Of a stretch of 64,000 nucleotides of DNA, positions 60,967-64,000 are shown in pieces. How positions within the stretch are numbered: position 1 is the first letter of the stretch; each line of letters begins with the position of its first letter. The notes beneath the pieces are model-generated. The model did not search any database. It had not been told where the DNA came from and saw only the letters and a program-made list of their open reading frames with translations. The translations under genes were made by a program, and so were the position numbers. Source of the stretch: Ulva prolifera (taxonomy: Eukaryota; Chlorophyta; Ulvophyceae; Ulvales; Ulvaceae); assembly GCA_023078555.1 (NCBI GenBank), contig CM041200.1:2302001-2366000 (forward strand), in the 5' to 3' direction.

Positions 60967-63900
60967 CTATTGGCAAAACATCCTCACAAGCGAATCTATC
61001 TCCTCACTTGTCTTTGCATTCTCTAGCTCTGCATCTAGTCTCGATGTACATGTGTGGCCAGACCACCGCATCAGCGTTGGAATGCACGTGAGTTCAAGTC
61101 CTGCCGCTTGGCGGAACACGTGCCCGGGGTCTTTCCAGGCTGCCTTCTCGCCGACCTCGACCTCCAGCAGCGTGCCGCCTAGATCCTGAACCTGCACAAG
61201 GCAAAGGTGCTGTAAGCTGGAATCTTGTGATAGCACCTGCGCTGCACGCTCCCAAAGGCGCTGCCTCGATGTCCCTGTCTGGGGCCACTGCCACAGGCCG
61301 CAATGAAGCACGCTACCAGCCACCGAAACAGGTGCAGTAGTCGGATTGCGAAATTTCATGCGGCCTTGGGCTCATTCATGCATCTGCTCTCTAGCATCTG
61401 GCGCACTTGCATCGCTGCGCAAATTGTTGGTTCTGACCACCTCCCACACAACAGCATCCAAGCTTACTGCAGGCCCCCTCGCAACAGCATCCAGGTAAGA
61501 GACCAGCGCACCGCAGCACGGATAGCAGGCAGCGCGCGCGCGCAGTCGCCACACCACGGCATGCCGTCAACGACGTCCGCCGTGAACAAGACATAGTGCG
61601 GCCCCGGGTATGCCACCTCCAGCCTCGCCTCCGCAGACGGCCACTCCTGTGCGGGGCACGGCTGGGGGTCGCGCAGCATGGCCTCTTCGTTGTACACGCC
61701 TGTGGACAGGTAGCGGTCCCCCCGGTCGCAGATGATGGCGCAGATCGTTGCATTCTCCACCTGCATGCGTGCGGGGCATGTCTCCAGTCATCCCGCCCAA
61801 ACAACGGCGCTTTGCAGGGGGGGTGGGGTTGGCAGGGCTGAGCCTGAGTGATGTGGAATAAACAAACCTGCGTGTTTTGTTGCCGGTGCGATGTCTAGAC
61901 GCCTGTACTGCATGTCTGATTCGGGTTACATTTCAATTCAGGGTAGCGCTAGGGTGTCAGGTACAGTCTAGTGCATGACATTTGTGCAGCGCTGACTCGG
62001 CTGAGTGAGCTGGCCTGCAGCACAGACTACGGATTCGAGGCTGGAGCCCTGCACCCGCAGGATCCTCGAGGGTACTGTGGCAAGCAGTGAATTGGCAGGG
62101 CAATACATGGAACTTCTGGATGGACATGATCTGCACCGTGTGCACGCAAGCGGCCCGTATCCACGTCACCCTGACTACGGGAAACGACAAGCAGAAAAGT
62201 GCGAGGGTAAAGCTTTACCCAGGCCCGGCACCCCGCTGCTGATCGGCATTCACCCCCACACTCTGCACACGGAGTGCGCACGCACACAACTGACCCACTG
62301 GCTGGCTCAAAACCATGCCATTGCACATCACGGGTAGCATCACGAGGCACTCGGTACGCTACAATGCATGCCTGCGGAGAAGGTACGGCGGCGCACCTCC
62401 GCGGCGAGCCGGAGCGCGGCGGACACCGCGCCGCCGGAGGACACGCCGGCCATGATGCCCTCAACGCGCGCCAGTGCCCGCATGCACTCCTCTGCCTCGC
62501 GCTGCGTGATGTCAATCACGCGGTCAACGCGGGCCGCGTCGAAGATGCTCGGCAGGTAGGCCGGCGGCCACCGGCGGATGCCCGGAATGGACGACTCGCT
62601 CGCAGGCTGCAGCCCGACAATCTGCACCTCAGGGTTCTTGCCCTTCAAGAACCTGCACAGCTGCTCCCCCTTGTGCTGTGTGCATGCTGCCTGACATGCT
62701 GCTCGTGCAGATGGCAAATCGCAGAGTGCGTGCACGTCGAGTGTGCAGGAGCCAGGCATTGCATCTGCGATGCCGTTACCCGCTGCCCGCTGGGCGGCCC
62801 GTACAGCCGGGAGCTTTGTAGATGCACACAGCAAGCACATCTGTGTTGGTGTGTATCGTCCCTTCCATCCTCACAAAGCAGCAGATGCATGCAGGAGCGC
62901 AGCCGGGCCCCCTGAAGCCATGGAGATGATGATTCAGCACAAAGGCTCCCAGCCCAAGGCTCCGCCTGAGTGGGGCAGCACTGCACACGCTGCCGTTGCA
63001 GCTTTGAAAAGCCATTCTGCAAGGCCATGCTGGGAGGCTCCTCCCGCGCAACTTCTTCACCCACACCCTCTCCAAGCTTGGGTGGGAACAGCCCCGCCCA
63101 GGCAGCCAGAACGCCGTGCACATGCATCACACACAGTGAGAAAGCACAGCACGCAGAGCACAGCACGCAGAGCACACCGCGATGCGCCCATGATGGTGCC
63201 GGTGGTGCCCATGGAGCTCACGAAGTGGGTGATGCGGCCGCCGGTCTGCTCCCAGAGCTCCGGGCCGGTCCCGTCGCTGTGGGCCGCGGGATTGTCAGGG
63301 TTGCTGAACTGGTCCAGCACAATGCCCTCGCCGGCAGCCTGCTGGCGCTGGGCCAGGTCCCGTGCAGCCTCCATGGCTCCAGGGGCGACCAGCGTGAGCT
63401 CCGCGCCGTACGCACGCATGGACGCGCGCCGCTCTTCGCTCATGTTTCTCGGCATGATCAGCCGCAACCGGTAGCCCTTCGTGGCGGCCGCCATGGCCAG
63501 AGCGATGCCTGCAGGTGGAGGGCACTGCAGGTGGGGCCCTGGTAGACACGCCAGGCTGCAGCTGCAAAGAGAGGGTGCAGCTGTGCGCTGTGGCTCAGGT
63601 CAAGGCTCAGATATGCATATACAGGCAGGTGGAAAGTATGTGGAGATGTGCCGTGCTTATGGTGATGTGTTGTGGGAGACCAGCTTGATGCACAGGCAAG
63701 TCATCGTCCTGCTACATGAGTGTTGATGTGAATAGTACCGGTGTTCCCGCTGGTGGCCTCTATAAGGGTGTCTCCTGGCTTTATTCTACCCGCGCGTTCG
63801 GCTCGCGTGATCATGGACAGAGCAGGCCTGTCCTTGACGGACCCGGCTGGGTTGTCACCTTCCAGCTTCAGCAGGATGGTGTTGTTCTTGCCCAGGTGAG

Positions 63901-63994
63901 TGCCCAGCCTTTGCATTCGCACGAGAGGGGTCTTTCCCACCAGCTCCTCGACTGTCGGGTAGTCAGACTGTGTGGCCATGACGTTAGTCTGCAT
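60967..63994 (-). CDS. Fusion: bacterial-type cysteine synthase (CysM) with TRP14-like thioredoxin domain
   Basis: Five exons (63739-63994, 63178-63508, 62397-62652, 61512-61760, 60967-61191) join with consistent phases (1, 2, 0, 0) into 438 residues. Residues 1-309 are a fold-type II PLP enzyme. PLP-binding Lys54 lies in DNPAGSVKDR, the phosphate or substrate loop TSGNTG is 81-86, and GGRITHFVSSMGTTGTI and IPGIRRWP follow. The end is ICDRGDRYLSTGVY, almost the same as E. coli CysM. Exon 4 then runs on without a break through a ~20-residue linker into HYVLFTADVVDGMPWCGDCA. WCGDC is at 350-354, where TRP14/TXNDC17 has WCPDC. Exon 5 continues VQDLGGTLLEVEVGEKAAWK and ELTCIPTLMRW, with the cis-Pro, as in TRP14, to TAG. 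CysM makes cysteine or, from thiosulfate, S-sulfocysteine; TRP14 reduces cystine and other disulfides. No transit peptide is visible from this ATG, but an upstream exon could lie outside the window. Confidence 0.93.
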
Positions 63995-64000
63995 CGCGCT

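Noticed and set aside
61761-62396. Treating the TRP14-like part as a separate downstream gene
   Set aside because: The CysM C-terminus and the WCGDC site are in one uninterrupted exon (61512-61760), so separation would require ignoring a continuous frame.

Overview
This window is nuclear DNA from a green alga (Chlorophyta; class not resolvable by eye). It has intron-rich genes with GT-AG introns of roughly 100-600 bases. Three plastid proteins appear with transit-peptide-like N-termini: divinyl chlorophyllide reductase, TIC21 and the sirohydrochlorin ferrochelatase SirB. Ciliary genes are also present: IFT122, an EF-hand/WD40 protein of the WDR49 type, an EF-hand/LRR protein, and an LRRC23-like protein with a transglutaminase-like domain. 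Together they suggest a lineage that builds flagella, or recently did. All products were called by reading translated exons and comparing with remembered family sequences; no database search was run.

Layout. 1-9 kb: an Oxa1/COX18-type insertase (-), a 346-bp inverted-repeat element around a (TG)n array, a small Lys-rich protein (-), TMEM161 (+) and LSM8 (+). 9-17 kb: a head-to-head pair of probable axonemal genes, EF-hand/WD40 (-) and EF-hand/LRR (+). 17-29 kb: TIC21 (-), DVR (+), TVP23/ECHIDNA (-), FHIT-type hydrolase (+), an unrecognised plastid membrane protein (+), EMC4 (-), SirB (+). 30-45 kb: UCP-type mitochondrial carrier (-), SDR oxidoreductase (+), ATP10 (-), DUF676 serine esterase (+), folylpolyglutamate synthase (-), with several copies of the dispersed element. 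47-61 kb: IFT122 (-), NMNAT (-), the LRRC23-like/transglutaminase-like/EF-hand gene (+). 61-64 kb: a cysteine synthase (-).

The strongest novelty is the last gene (60967-63994, minus). Its five exons join with every phase consistent into 438 codons. They encode a bacterial-type CysM fused in frame to a TRP14/TXNDC17-like thioredoxin domain with a WCGDC active site. CysM enzymes can use thiosulfate to make S-sulfocysteine, which a disulfide reductase must then split to cysteine and sulfite. The fusion could therefore join both steps in one polypeptide.

Neighbouring genes mostly alternate strand, giving many short shared divergent promoters (317-850 bases) and convergent 3' ends. I saw no operons, rRNA, tRNA, CRISPR arrays, or viral or retroviral remnants.
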